A stretch of DNA of 64,000 bases from Porphyrobacter sp. SLTP (GTDB lineage Bacteria; Pseudomonadota; Alphaproteobacteria; Sphingomonadales; Sphingomonadaceae). A program made the translations under genes and the position numbers. The notes below the pieces were generated by a model. The model had not been told where the DNA came from and searched no databases. It worked only from the letters and a program-made list of their open reading frames with translations. Positions within the stretch are counted from its first letter, which is position 1, and each line of letters starts with the position of its first letter. The DNA is taken from NCBI RefSeq assembly GCF_009905735.1, contig NZ_JAAALE010000009.1, positions 1 through 64,000 on the forward strand, read 5' to 3'. Of this stretch, positions 25,471-34,474 are shown one piece after another.

Positions 25471-27137
25471 CAATGCGTGCCCGCTCATTTGCCGCCGCAT
25501 TGCTGGCTGCTGGCTTGATCGCCGCGGCTGCCAATCCGGCTTACGCACAGGCCCAAGGTCAGGGTTCCGGCCAAGGTCAAGGTCAGGGGGGCGACACCCC
25601 CGGCCAGCGCAGCAACCGCGTCGTGCAGCCCTATATCGAGGTCGGGCAGATTGTCTCGGCCGAGCTGAGCCCCGGCAATGATGTCGTCACCTTCACGCAA
25701 GTCGCGGTGGGCGTGGACATCAACGTGCAGGGCCGCAACAGCGGCGCGGCGGTCTCGGTCCGTTATGAACGCAATATTGGCTATGGCGATGACAGCGTCG
25801 ACACCAACACCATCAGCGGCGTCGCACGCGGCACGCTGGCGCTGGTGCCGAACACGCTGAGCCTCGAAGCGGGCGCACTTGCCTCACGCAGCCGGATCGA
25901 CGCGGGCGGCGGCACCACCGCCAACCCGCTGGTGCGCGAAGATGCCGAAAGCCGGATCTACAGTTTCTATGCTGGGCCAAGCCTCAACACCCGCGTTGGC
26001 GATGTTGATGTGCAGGGCGTGGCGCGCGTCGGGTACAACCGCTTTGAGGCCGATGATGCGCTGGTCACGCAAGCGGGCAACACCACCGATGTGTTCGATG
26101 ACAGCGTGACCTATCTCGGCCAGCTACGCGCCGGGGTGAGTCCGGGCGAGGTTCTGCCGGTCGGCCTTGCGGTCACGGCAGGTGGCTTCCAGGAAGATAT
26201 CGGCAATCTCGATCAGCGGGTCCGCGATCTGTTTGTGCGCGGTGATGTGACACTGCCGGTGTCGCGCACCCTCGCTCTGGTGGCGGGCGCGGGTTACGAG
26301 GACGTCGAGATTTCGAGCCGCGATGCCGTGCGCGATGCCAATGGCGTACCGGTGATCGGTTCGGATGGCCGCTTTGTCACCGATCCCAACGCTCCGCGCC
26401 GGATCGCCTTTGATGTCGACGGCCTGCTGTGGGATGTCGGCGTGCTGTGGCGGCCGTCTTCGCGCACCAGCCTTCAGGCGTCGGTCGGGCGGCGGTACGA
26501 TTCCACCACCTATTACGGCACCTTCACCTACGTCCCCAGCCAGCGCAGCGCCTTTGCCGTGGCGGCCTATGACGGGGTGAGCGGCGTCGGCGGCACGCTC
26601 AACAACGCGCTTGCGGGCCTTTCGAGCGATTTCGAAGCGATCCGCAACCCGGTGACGGGTGATTTCGGCGGGCTGGTGAGCGGCACCGAAGGGCAAGCGC
26701 TGATCGGCGGCGTCGGCTCGACCCGCTCGGCCGCGTTCCGCGGGCGCGGGGTGCGTGCGTCGTATCAGCGCACAATGGGCCGCACTGTGGCGGCGCTGGG
26801 CGCGGGCTACGACCGGCGCACTTTCATCGCTGCGGCCGGGACAGTCCTCGCACCGGTGAACGGGCTGACCGACGAAAGCTACTACGTGATCGGCGGTCTC
26901 ACCCGCCAGATCGGGCAGGACGCGAACATCACCACCAATGCCTACGTCAACTGGTTCAACGCGGCCGGTAACAACAACGACGTGACGGCAACGGGCGCTT
27001 CGGCGGCCTACAACCAGTCAATCACCCAGCGGCTTGTGGGCCGGGCAGCGATTGCGGTCGATTATTTCGACAGCGAATTCACCGCCCAGGACTTCGCCTT
27101 TGCCACCGCGCTGGTTGGCCTGCGCTACAATTTCTGA
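25467..27137 (+). CDS. PEP-CTERM/XrtA-associated outer-membrane beta-barrel protein
   Basis: The product is 556 residues with a signal peptide ending near ANPAYAQ and a short Gly/Gln repeat tract immediately after it (about residues 28-42). The rest is a series of amphipathic beta strands ending in FATALVGLRYNF, with a terminal Phe typical of outer-membrane barrels. It matches the XrtA-locus outer-membrane family thought to form the polysaccharide exit pore. Start is the ATG at 25467 (ATGA overlap) or the ATG at 25473. Confidence 0.88.
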   Translation: MTMRARSFAAALLAAGLIAAAANPAYAQAQGQGSGQGQGQGGDTPGQRSNRVVQPYIEVGQIVSAELSPGNDVVTFTQVAVGVDINVQGRNSGAAVSVRYERNIGYGDDSVDTNTISGVARGTLALVPNTLSLEAGALASRSRIDAGGGTTANPLVREDAESRIYSFYAGPSLNTRVGDVDVQGVARVGYNRFEADDALVTQAGNTTDVFDDSVTYLGQLRAGVSPGEVLPVGLAVTAGGFQEDIGNLDQRVRDLFVRGDVTLPVSRTLALVAGAGYEDVEISSRDAVRDANGVPVIGSDGRFVTDPNAPRRIAFDVDGLLWDVGVLWRPSSRTSLQASVGRRYDSTTYYGTFTYVPSQRSAFAVAAYDGVSGVGGTLNNALAGLSSDFEAIRNPVTGDFGGLVSGTEGQALIGGVGSTRSAAFRGRGVRASYQRTMGRTVAALGAGYDRRTFIAAAGTVLAPVNGLTDESYYVIGGLTRQIGQDANITTNAYVNWFNAAGNNNDVTATGASAAYNQSITQRLVGRAAIAVDYFDSEFTAQDFAFATALVGLRYNF

Positions 27138-27152
27138 CGGGATAAGCGGCTC

Positions 27153-28325
27153 ATGTACGAACAATTCTACGGCTTCAGCGGGCGACCCTTCCAGCTCACC
27201 CCCGACCCGCAGTTCTATTTCGAGAGCACCAGCCACAAGAAGGCGATGAGCTATCTTGGCTATGGCCTGGCGCAGGGTGAGGGCTTCATCGTCATCACCG
27301 GCGAGGTCGGCGCAGGCAAATCGACGCTGGTCGCCCACCTGATGGAGCGGATCGATCCGGCGGCGTTGACTGTGGCGCAGGTCGTTACCTCCGCGCTCGA
27401 CGGAGCCGAGGTTGTGCATGTGGTGGCGCAAGCGTTTGGTCTGCAGGTCGAAGGGCAGGACAAGGCCGGCGCGCTCGGCGCGATCGAACGCTTCCTCCAG
27501 GACGAAGCGCGCGCGGGCCGCCGCTGCCTGCTCGTGGTCGACGAGTGTCAGAACCTTGAGCTGACCGCGCTGGAAGAGCTGCGGATGCTCTCCAACTTCC
27601 AGCTTGGCGCACATCCTTTGCTGCAAAGCCTGCTGCTCGGCCAGCCCGAGTTCCGCCGCATGGTCGCGCATCATCCGGGGCTGGAGCAGCTGCGCCAGCG
27701 GATCATCGCGTCCCACCATCTCGAAGCGCTCGATGCCAGCGAAGTCGAACATTACGTCCGCCACCGGCTCCGCCATGTGGGGTGGGACAATCGGCCGATG
27801 TTCGATGCCGGGCTGCTCGAAAGCCTTTATCGCCACACCGGCGGGATTCCGCGCCGGGTCAATCAGGTCATGAACCGCCTGTTGCTGCTGGGCGCGATCG
27901 AGGAGTGCGATACGCTCAGCCTCGCCATGCTCGACGATGTGATCGCCGAAATGGCGGCGGATCAGAACCGCGGCGCGCGCGGCGCGAGCGATCTGCGCTC
28001 CGCACCCGCCGCTGCGCCGCAGCCTGCCGCTCCGGTCGCGCAGGGCAGCCTGCCCGCGACCGAAGTCGCCGCGCTGCTGGCCGAACGCGACGCGCGCACT
28101 GCCGAGCTTGAAGCCGCGATCAGCGAATTGCAGGCCGCCGGGATGGGCCAGGGTGCAGACGGCGAAGCGCTTTCGCCCGAGGAAGCCCGCATCGCCGAAG
28201 CCCGCTTTGCCACCGCGCTCGAACGGATCGAAGCGCGGCTCGAAGAGCAGGAGCAATCCTTCCGCCATGTGCTCACCATGCTGATTGAATGGCTTGAGGA
28301 AGACCCGTCGCGCGAGGCGGCGTAA
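27153..28325 (+). CDS. XrtA/PEP-CTERM-associated AAA ATPase (ExeA/GspA-like)
   Basis: The product is a 390-residue P-loop ATPase. It opens with MYEQFYGFSGRPFQLTPDP, the hallmark of ExeA/MSHA-M-type ATPases, then Walker A GEVGAGKST (residues 50-58) and Walker B LLVVDE (Asp130, Glu131). The C-terminal third is Ala/Glu-rich and coiled-coil-like. In XrtA loci it sits with the export genes; its role is probably in assembly or secretion energetics, which is inference. Confidence 0.88.
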   Translation: MYEQFYGFSGRPFQLTPDPQFYFESTSHKKAMSYLGYGLAQGEGFIVITGEVGAGKSTLVAHLMERIDPAALTVAQVVTSALDGAEVVHVVAQAFGLQVEGQDKAGALGAIERFLQDEARAGRRCLLVVDECQNLELTALEELRMLSNFQLGAHPLLQSLLLGQPEFRRMVAHHPGLEQLRQRIIASHHLEALDASEVEHYVRHRLRHVGWDNRPMFDAGLLESLYRHTGGIPRRVNQVMNRLLLLGAIEECDTLSLAMLDDVIAEMAADQNRGARGASDLRSAPAAAPQPAAPVAQGSLPATEVAALLAERDARTAELEAAISELQAAGMGQGADGEALSPEEARIAEARFATALERIEARLEEQEQSFRHVLTMLIEWLEEDPSREAA

Positions 28326-28329
28326 CGCC

Positions 28330-29292
28330 ATGAATGCCCCTTTCCAGCCGCTCTCGGAAAGCCTTGCAACCGGCGCCAGTCATGGCGCTGCGCAGGGCAT
28401 CGTGAATGGCCTGTCGGTCGATGTCGAAGACTGGTTCCAGGTCGGCGCCTTCGAGAACGTCATCGCGCGCGGTGAGTGGGACAGCATCAAGACCCGCGTG
28501 GAGGACAATGTCTACCGCGTGATCGATCTGTTCGCTGAGGCCGATGTCAGCGCGACCTTCTTCACGCTGGGCTGGGTGGCCAAGCGGCACCCCAACATGA
28601 TCCGCCGCATCGCCGACGCAGGCCATGAACTCGCCAGCCACGGCTATGATCATGCGCGGGTGTTCACCATGGACCGTGCTGGCTTTGCCGAAGACATCCG
28701 CAAGGCACGCACCATCATTGAGGATTGTTCGGGCGTGGCAGTCACAGGCTACCGCGCGCCGAGCTTCTCGATCGATCACCGCACGCCCTGGGCCTTCGCC
28801 GAACTGGCCGAGCAGGGCTATGCCTATTCTTCCAGCGTCGCTCCGGTGGCCCATGACCATTATGGCTGGCCCGAAGCGCCGCGTTTTGCCTTCAAGCCAT
28901 TGCCGTGGTCGCCGATGATAGAGCTTCCGGTGACGACAGCGATGCTGGGCGGACGGCGCGTTGCGGCGGGCGGCGGCGGGTTCTTCCGGGTGCTGCCTTA
29001 CGCCTTTTCGCGCTGGGCGATCCGGCAGGTCAACCGCTCCGATGGCCGCCCAGCGGTGTTCTATTTCCACCCGTGGGAGGTCGATCCCGATCAGCCGCGG
29101 GTTGCACATGCGCCGCTGCGTTCGCGCTTCCGGCACTATACGGGCCTCGGCAAGATGGCTGGCAAGCTGCGCGAGTTGGTCCACGATTTTCGCTGGGGCC
29201 GGATGGATCTGGTTGCCCACCGCGAGGCGGCGCGGGCCGAGGATCTCTTTCTGTCAGCCCCTGACGCTGCGACGGCGGATATCGCGGCATGA
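28330..29292 (+). CDS. XrtA-system polysaccharide deacetylase
   Basis: The product is a 320-residue NodB-fold carbohydrate deacetylase with the DUF3473-type C-terminal region. The metal/catalytic motif DVEDW starts at residue 31, and the zinc ligands are likely His104 and His108 in SHGYDH. YRAPSFS (about 140) and FYFHPWE motifs complete the fold. It should remove N-acetyl groups from the polymer. I use ATG 28330, just after the ATPase stop; its end overlaps the FemAB gene (ATGA). Confidence 0.9.
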   Translation: MNAPFQPLSESLATGASHGAAQGIVNGLSVDVEDWFQVGAFENVIARGEWDSIKTRVEDNVYRVIDLFAEADVSATFFTLGWVAKRHPNMIRRIADAGHELASHGYDHARVFTMDRAGFAEDIRKARTIIEDCSGVAVTGYRAPSFSIDHRTPWAFAELAEQGYAYSSSVAPVAHDHYGWPEAPRFAFKPLPWSPMIELPVTTAMLGGRRVAAGGGGFFRVLPYAFSRWAIRQVNRSDGRPAVFYFHPWEVDPDQPRVAHAPLRSRFRHYTGLGKMAGKLRELVHDFRWGRMDLVAHREAARAEDLFLSAPDAATADIAA

Positions 29293-30350
29293 ACGCGCCG
29301 GTGAAAGCCGGAACGAGTGTGCGCGCTGTTGATTTCCGCGATGCACAGGATGTGCGCCGGATCGACGGCTTCCTTGCCGAAGCGGGGGCGAGTTTGTTCC
29401 ACCGACCGGCATGGCTGCAAGCAGTTGAAGCTGGAAGTGGCCAGCGCGCTTGCGGGCTTGTCGCCGAACGGCTTGGCCTCGTGACAGGCTGGCTGCCGCT
29501 CACCGAAGTGCGCTCGGCCCTGTTCGGCAAGGCGCTGGTATCGAGCGGGTTCGGCGTTGGCGGCGGGATCATCGCGACAAGCCCCGAAGCTGCGGGCGCG
29601 CTTGCGGCTGCGGCGCAGGATCACGCGGTGCGCGGCGGCTTTGCCGGGATTGAAGTGCGGGGCGGGGCGATCCCGGATGGCTGGGACAGCTGGTCGGACA
29701 AGCATTGCGGTTTCGAACGCGTGCTTGCGGCGGATGACGAGGCAGAATTGCTCGCTATCCCGCGCAAAGCCCGCGCTGAAGTGCGCAAGGGGCTGGGATT
29801 TGGCCACCGTGTCACAGTGGGCCGGAGCGCTGCTGATCTGGCCGCGCATTACGCCTGCTACAGCGAAAGCGTCCGCAACCTCGGCACTCCCGTGTTTCCG
29901 AAGCGCCTGTTCGCGGCGATGCTGGAAGTGTTTCCGACCAGCAGCGACATCCTCACCGTGTGGCAGGGCGAAAACCCGCTCGCGAGCGTGCTCAGCTTCT
30001 ACCACGATGGCGCAGTGCTACCGTTCTGGGGCGGCGGCGTCTTCGCTGCCCGGGCCGCGCGCGCCAACGAGGTGATGTATTACGAGCTGATGCTCCACGC
30101 ACGTCGGCAGGGCATGACACGGTTCGATTTCGGCCGCTCCAAGACTGGCAGCGGCCCGTTTGCCTTCAAGAAGAACTGGGGCTTTGATCCGGTGCCGCTG
30201 ACCTATGGCGCGTGGACCGCGCCCGGCCAGCCGCCCCGCAATATCGACCCGACCGATGCCAGCTACTCCCGCAAGATCGAGCTGTGGAAGAAGTTGCCGC
30301 TGCCCATCGCCAACACACTGGGGCCGTGGATCGCGCGCGGGCTCGCGTGA
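29289..30350 (+). CDS. FemAB-family XrtA/PEP-CTERM-associated protein
   Basis: The product is a 353-residue protein of the FemAB family, whose characterised relatives transfer amino acids from charged tRNA to peptidoglycan precursors. The C-terminal half has the GNAT-like core (LASVLSFYHDGAVLPFWGGG, then YYELMLHARRQGMTRFDFGRSK). In XrtA loci a FemAB protein is a constant member and may add aminoacyl groups to the polymer or a carrier-bound unit. It overlaps both neighbours. Confidence 0.87.
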   Translation: MNAPVKAGTSVRAVDFRDAQDVRRIDGFLAEAGASLFHRPAWLQAVEAGSGQRACGLVAERLGLVTGWLPLTEVRSALFGKALVSSGFGVGGGIIATSPEAAGALAAAAQDHAVRGGFAGIEVRGGAIPDGWDSWSDKHCGFERVLAADDEAELLAIPRKARAEVRKGLGFGHRVTVGRSAADLAAHYACYSESVRNLGTPVFPKRLFAAMLEVFPTSSDILTVWQGENPLASVLSFYHDGAVLPFWGGGVFAARAARANEVMYYELMLHARRQGMTRFDFGRSKTGSGPFAFKKNWGFDPVPLTYGAWTAPGQPPRNIDPTDASYSRKIELWKKLPLPIANTLGPWIARGLA

Positions 30351-31570
30351 TGGGCGAGTTCCTGTTCCTCGCCCACCGGGTGCCGTTTCCTCCCGACCGA
30401 GGTGACCGCATCCGCTCGCACCACTTGTTGAAGGCGTTGGCGCGGCTTGCTCCGGTGCATGTGGGGTGCTTTGCCGATGGGGCGGGTGAGGGTGAGATGG
30501 CGCTCGCCGCCATGGCCGCCACCCATTGCATCGCGCCGCGCACCAAGCCGCTACCGCTCGCCGGGGTTGAGGCGGTGCTGTCAGGCAAGCCGGTGAGCCT
30601 GACCGCCTTCCATTCCCGCAAGCTGGAACGCTGGGTCCGCGAAACCATCGCGGCGCGCGATATTGCGGCCATTGTCGTGTTCTCCGGCCAGATGGGTCAA
30701 TATGTCCCGGCGGATTTCAAAGGCCGCGTCGTAATCGATCTGTGCGACGTCGATAGCGCCAAGTTTGCAAGCTACGCCGCTGCCGGTGAGCGGGTGTGGC
30801 TCAACGCCCGCGAGGCGCGGTTGCTGGCGGCGGAGGAAGAACGGCTTGGCCGCCGCGCCGATGCGACCATCCTGATTTCCGAGGCAGAGGCCGCGCTCTA
30901 TCGCAGCCGGTTGACGGCACCGGGCAAGGTCAATGTGCAGGTGATCGGCAACGGGATCGACGCTGCGTTCTTCGACCCTGCCACCGTTACCCCGCACCCG
31001 GTAATCGCGGACCTGCCGGGGCCGCATTTCGTCTTCACCGGCCAGATGGACTACCGCCCCAACGAACAGGCCGCGCTGTGGGTGATCGAGGCGCTGATGC
31101 CGACACTGCGCGCGCGGTTTCCGCAGGCGATGTTTCATGTTGTGGGGCGCAACCCCACGGGCAAGCTCATGGCCCATCACGGCACCCCCGGCGTGCAGGT
31201 ATCGGGCGAGGTCCCCGACGTGCGCCCCTTCATCGCTGCCGCCGATGCCGTCCTCGCCCCGCTGCTGATCGCGCGCGGAGTGCAGAACAAGGTGCTCGAA
31301 GCGATGGCGATGGCCAAGCCCGTGGTGCTGACGCCCGATGCGGCAACCGGCATTGCCGCCACCGACGGCGAGGATTGGCTGGTGTGTCCGCCCGATCCCG
31401 CCGCCATGTGTTCCCGGATCGAGGCCTTGCTGGGTGATCCAGCGGGGTCCGTCCGGATTGGCGCGGCAGCGCGGCGCTTCGTGCTCGATCATCATGGGTG
31501 GGAGGCGATGCTGGCACCGCTCGCCGGATTGATCGGCATGGAGGGCGAGGGCCAGCGCCATGCCGCCTGA
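30350..31570 (+). CDS. PEP-CTERM/XrtA-system glycosyltransferase (GT4-type)
   Basis: The product is a 406-residue GT-B glycosyltransferase. The start MGEFLFLAHRVPFPPDRGD and the C-terminal region (FVFTGQMDYRPNEQAA, VQVSGEVPDVRPFIAAADAVLAPL, RGVQNKVLEAMAMAKPVV) match the XrtA-locus group that elongates the exopolysaccharide repeat unit. The ATG at 30350 overlaps the FemAB stop (TGATG). It overlaps the exosortase gene by 11 bases. The sugar donor is unknown. Confidence 0.9.
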   Translation: MGEFLFLAHRVPFPPDRGDRIRSHHLLKALARLAPVHVGCFADGAGEGEMALAAMAATHCIAPRTKPLPLAGVEAVLSGKPVSLTAFHSRKLERWVRETIAARDIAAIVVFSGQMGQYVPADFKGRVVIDLCDVDSAKFASYAAAGERVWLNAREARLLAAEEERLGRRADATILISEAEAALYRSRLTAPGKVNVQVIGNGIDAAFFDPATVTPHPVIADLPGPHFVFTGQMDYRPNEQAALWVIEALMPTLRARFPQAMFHVVGRNPTGKLMAHHGTPGVQVSGEVPDVRPFIAAADAVLAPLLIARGVQNKVLEAMAMAKPVVLTPDAATGIAATDGEDWLVCPPDPAAMCSRIEALLGDPAGSVRIGAAARRFVLDHHGWEAMLAPLAGLIGMEGEGQRHAA

Positions 31571-32564
31571 GACCGCCACCTTCACCCCACCGACCGCCTC
31601 TGCCAGCCTTCCGGTTGCATGGCGCGGCCCGCTTGGCGCGCTGGCTCTAACGGCGGCGGTGCTGATCGCGGTGACGGCGCAGAGCTGGGGCGCGATGCTG
31701 CACCAGTGGTGGAATATCGACACATACAACCACTTGCTGCTCGTCCCTTTCATCACCGCCTGGTTGGTGGCGTTGAAGGAGAAGGAAATGGCCGCGCTCA
31801 CGCCGCAGCCGTTCTGGCCGGGTCTGGTAGGCGTCGTTGCCGCTCTGGGACTTTGGTGGGTTGGCGAGACACGCGGCATCAACCTTGTCGCGCAAGCCGG
31901 TGCGGTGGCAGCCTTGCAGGCGGCGATCGTCACTGTGCTGGGCCTGCGGGTCAGCCTGCTGCTCGCCTTGCCGCTCGCCTTTGCCAGCTTCCTCGTGCCA
32001 TTCGGTGACGAGATCATCCCGCCGCTGCAAACCGTGACCGCCGAAATCGCCATCGCGCTCACCCATGTGAGCGGGGTGCCCGCGCGGATCGAGGGTATCC
32101 ATATCCACACGCCCGCCGGCCTGTTTATCGTCGCCGAGGCGTGCTCCGGGGTCAAATTCCTGATCGCGATGGTGACGCTCGCCGTGCTGGTGTCCTTCAC
32201 CCGCTTTGAGCGCTGGAGCCGCCGCGCGGCTTTCCTCGCCGCCTGCATCATCGTGCCAATTCTGGCGAACGGCGTCCGGGCCTGGGCGACGATCTATGTC
32301 GCGCAATTTATCGGGGCTGAGCAGGCGACCGGCTTCGACCACATCGTCTATGGCTGGATTTTCTTCGCCATCGTGCTCGCTGCGCTGCTCGGCGGGGCAT
32401 GGCGGTTCTTCGAGCGGGAGCCCGAAGCCTATGGTTGGCCCGCCACGACAATTGCCAACTGGCCCCTGATTGCCCGCGCCGAGACCCTGCGCTTTGCGCC
32501 CACCAGCGCTGCGCTCGCGATCATTGCCCTGGCGGCGATTGCCGCGCTGGCTGCGCTGCTCTAG
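31560..32564 (+). CDS. xrtA: Exosortase A, short form without EpsI domain
   Basis: The product is a 334-residue polytopic membrane transpeptidase that cuts PEP-CTERM sorting tails at the inner membrane. The catalytic triad is visible as Cys195 (EACSGVKF), Arg240 (NGVRA) and His261 (FDHIVYGW). About eight membrane helices are recognisable. The protein stops right after a last hydrophobic stretch (SAALAIIALAAIAALAALL). Many sphingomonad exosortases continue at this point into an EpsI (DUF3485) domain to about 500 residues; here that domain is absent, and the amidotransferase gene starts 11 bases later. Confidence 0.9.
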   Translation: MPPETATFTPPTASASLPVAWRGPLGALALTAAVLIAVTAQSWGAMLHQWWNIDTYNHLLLVPFITAWLVALKEKEMAALTPQPFWPGLVGVVAALGLWWVGETRGINLVAQAGAVAALQAAIVTVLGLRVSLLLALPLAFASFLVPFGDEIIPPLQTVTAEIAIALTHVSGVPARIEGIHIHTPAGLFIVAEACSGVKFLIAMVTLAVLVSFTRFERWSRRAAFLAACIIVPILANGVRAWATIYVAQFIGAEQATGFDHIVYGWIFFAIVLAALLGGAWRFFEREPEAYGWPATTIANWPLIARAETLRFAPTSAALAIIALAAIAALAALL

Positions 32565-32575
32565 GCGGCAAGACC

Positions 32576-34474
32576 ATGTGCGGGATTGCCGGGATCTTTC
32601 ATGCTGAGACGCCCAAGCCGGTTGACCCGTCGCGGGTCGAGCGGATGTGCGACGCGCTGGCTCATCGCGGGCCGGACGGGGCAGGGGTGTGGACCGACCA
32701 AGGCGTGGGCCTCGGCCATCGCCGCCTGTCGATCATCGACCTCGCCGGTTCTCCCCAGCCGATGCACACGCCCGATGGCCGCGCGGTGATCGTCTTCAAC
32801 GGCGAGATCTACAATTTCCGCGAACTGCGCCGGGAGCTGGAGCAGGCCGGTTTCACCTTCCGCACCTCAGGCGATACCGAGGTGATCCTCGCCGCGTGGC
32901 AGCGCTGGGGGGTGGATTGCCTCAAACGGCTCGACGGGATGTTCGCCTTCGCGCTGTTCGACCGTGACAAGCGCCAGCTGTTTCTCGCCCGCGACCGGTT
33001 CGGGGTGAAGCCGCTGTTCTACGCGCCGCTTTCGGATGGCAGCATCGCCTTTGCCTCGGAACTGAAGGGCCTGCTCGCCCATCCGCAACTGCGTCGCCGG
33101 ATCAATCCGCAGGCGATCGAGGCCTATATGACCTGGGGCTATGTCCCCGATACGCATTCGATTCTGGCGGGCGTCGAGAAGCTGCCTGCGGGACACTTCT
33201 GGCTGCTGGAGCAGGGCCGTGCGCCGGGCCGTCCGCAACGCTGGTGGGACATCGACTTCACCCAGCGCGAACGTGGAAGTGAAGCGGATCTCTCCGCGCA
33301 GTTGGTGCACCTGCTGCGCGAAGGTGTGCGCTCGCGCATGGTGGCCGATGTGCCGCTTGGCGCGTTTCTTTCGGGCGGGGTGGATTCCTCCGGCGTGGTC
33401 GCGCTGATGAGCGAGGCGTCGAGCCAGCCGGTGCAGACCTGCTCGATCGGCTTCGATGTCGCCGCCTATGACGAGACAAGCTACGCTCGGCAGGTTGCCG
33501 CCAAGTTCGGCGCAGACCATGCCGAGCGGATCGTCGCGACCGATGATTTCTCCGCCATCGACCAGCTGGCGGCGATGTTCGACGAGCCCTTCGCCGATGC
33601 CTCGGCGCTGCCCACTTGGCGCGTCTGCCAACTGGCGCGCGAGCGGGTGACCGTGGCGCTCTCGGGCGACGGGGCGGACGAGGCGTTCGGCGGATACCGG
33701 CGTCAGGTGTTCCATCACCACGAGGAACGCGCGCGCTCGATCCTGCCCGCTGGCCTGCGCGCGCCGCTATTCGGCACTCTGGGCCGGGCGTGGCCCAAGG
33801 CCGACTGGGCGCCGCGTCCCCTACGCGCCAAGGCGACCTTGCTGGCGCTCGCGGAGAGCGGTGAGGAAGGTTACGCGCGCGGGCTTTCCGTGACGCTCCC
33901 CGATGCGCGCCGCGCGCTCTATTCGGACAGCTTCACCGCCAGCCTCGAAGGCTTCCGTGGCGAGGATGAATTGATCGCCCTGATGCGCGCCGCGCCGGGT
34001 CGCTCGGGCCTCGATCGTGCGCAATATGCGGACCTCATGTTCTGGATGCCCGGCGACATCCTCACCAAGGTCGACCGCACCAGCATGGCGGTGAGCCTCG
34101 AAGCGCGCGAGCCGCTGCTTGATCACCGCCTTGTCGAGTTCGCCGCAAGGCTGCCCGAAGGGATGCGGGTCAAGGGCAGCACCGGCAAATACCTGCTCAA
34201 GAAGTCGCTCGAACGCTATCTGCCGCACGACATTCTCTACCGGCCCAAGCAGGGCTTCGTCACCCCGATTGCCGAATGGCTGAGGGGGCCGCTGGCGGGC
34301 GCGGCGCGGGGGATCGGGGTGAGCGGCGGGCTGGCGCAGACCGGGTTCTTCGACCCGCAAGCGATCAGCGCCATGGCCGAAGCCCATATCGCCGGACGCG
34401 TCGACCATTCGCGCACGCTGTGGCAATTGCTGATGCTGGAAAAGTCGCTGACGCAATTGGGGGTGAGCGGTTAG
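32576..34474 (+). CDS. XrtA/PEP-CTERM-system amidotransferase (asparagine-synthetase-like)
   Basis: The product is a 632-residue two-domain enzyme. Cys2 is the N-terminal glutaminase nucleophile (MCGIAG), RRLSIID and NGEIYN follow, and the synthetase domain has the pyrophosphatase loop SGGVDSS at 266-272. This family is specific to exosortase A loci and probably amidates a carboxylate of the polysaccharide or its precursor. Start ATG is at 32576. It is convergent with zapE, the stop codons overlapping by four bases. Confidence 0.92.
   Translation: MCGIAGIFHAETPKPVDPSRVERMCDALAHRGPDGAGVWTDQGVGLGHRRLSIIDLAGSPQPMHTPDGRAVIVFNGEIYNFRELRRELEQAGFTFRTSGDTEVILAAWQRWGVDCLKRLDGMFAFALFDRDKRQLFLARDRFGVKPLFYAPLSDGSIAFASELKGLLAHPQLRRRINPQAIEAYMTWGYVPDTHSILAGVEKLPAGHFWLLEQGRAPGRPQRWWDIDFTQRERGSEADLSAQLVHLLREGVRSRMVADVPLGAFLSGGVDSSGVVALMSEASSQPVQTCSIGFDVAAYDETSYARQVAAKFGADHAERIVATDDFSAIDQLAAMFDEPFADASALPTWRVCQLARERVTVALSGDGADEAFGGYRRQVFHHHEERARSILPAGLRAPLFGTLGRAWPKADWAPRPLRAKATLLALAESGEEGYARGLSVTLPDARRALYSDSFTASLEGFRGEDELIALMRAAPGRSGLDRAQYADLMFWMPGDILTKVDRTSMAVSLEAREPLLDHRLVEFAARLPEGMRVKGSTGKYLLKKSLERYLPHDILYRPKQGFVTPIAEWLRGPLAGAARGIGVSGGLAQTGFFDPQAISAMAEAHIAGRVDHSRTLWQLLMLEKSLTQLGVSG

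Noticed and set aside
32399-32575. Reading the amidotransferase as an N-terminally extended protein
   Set aside because: The glutaminase domain needs Cys at position 2, which fixes the start at 32576.
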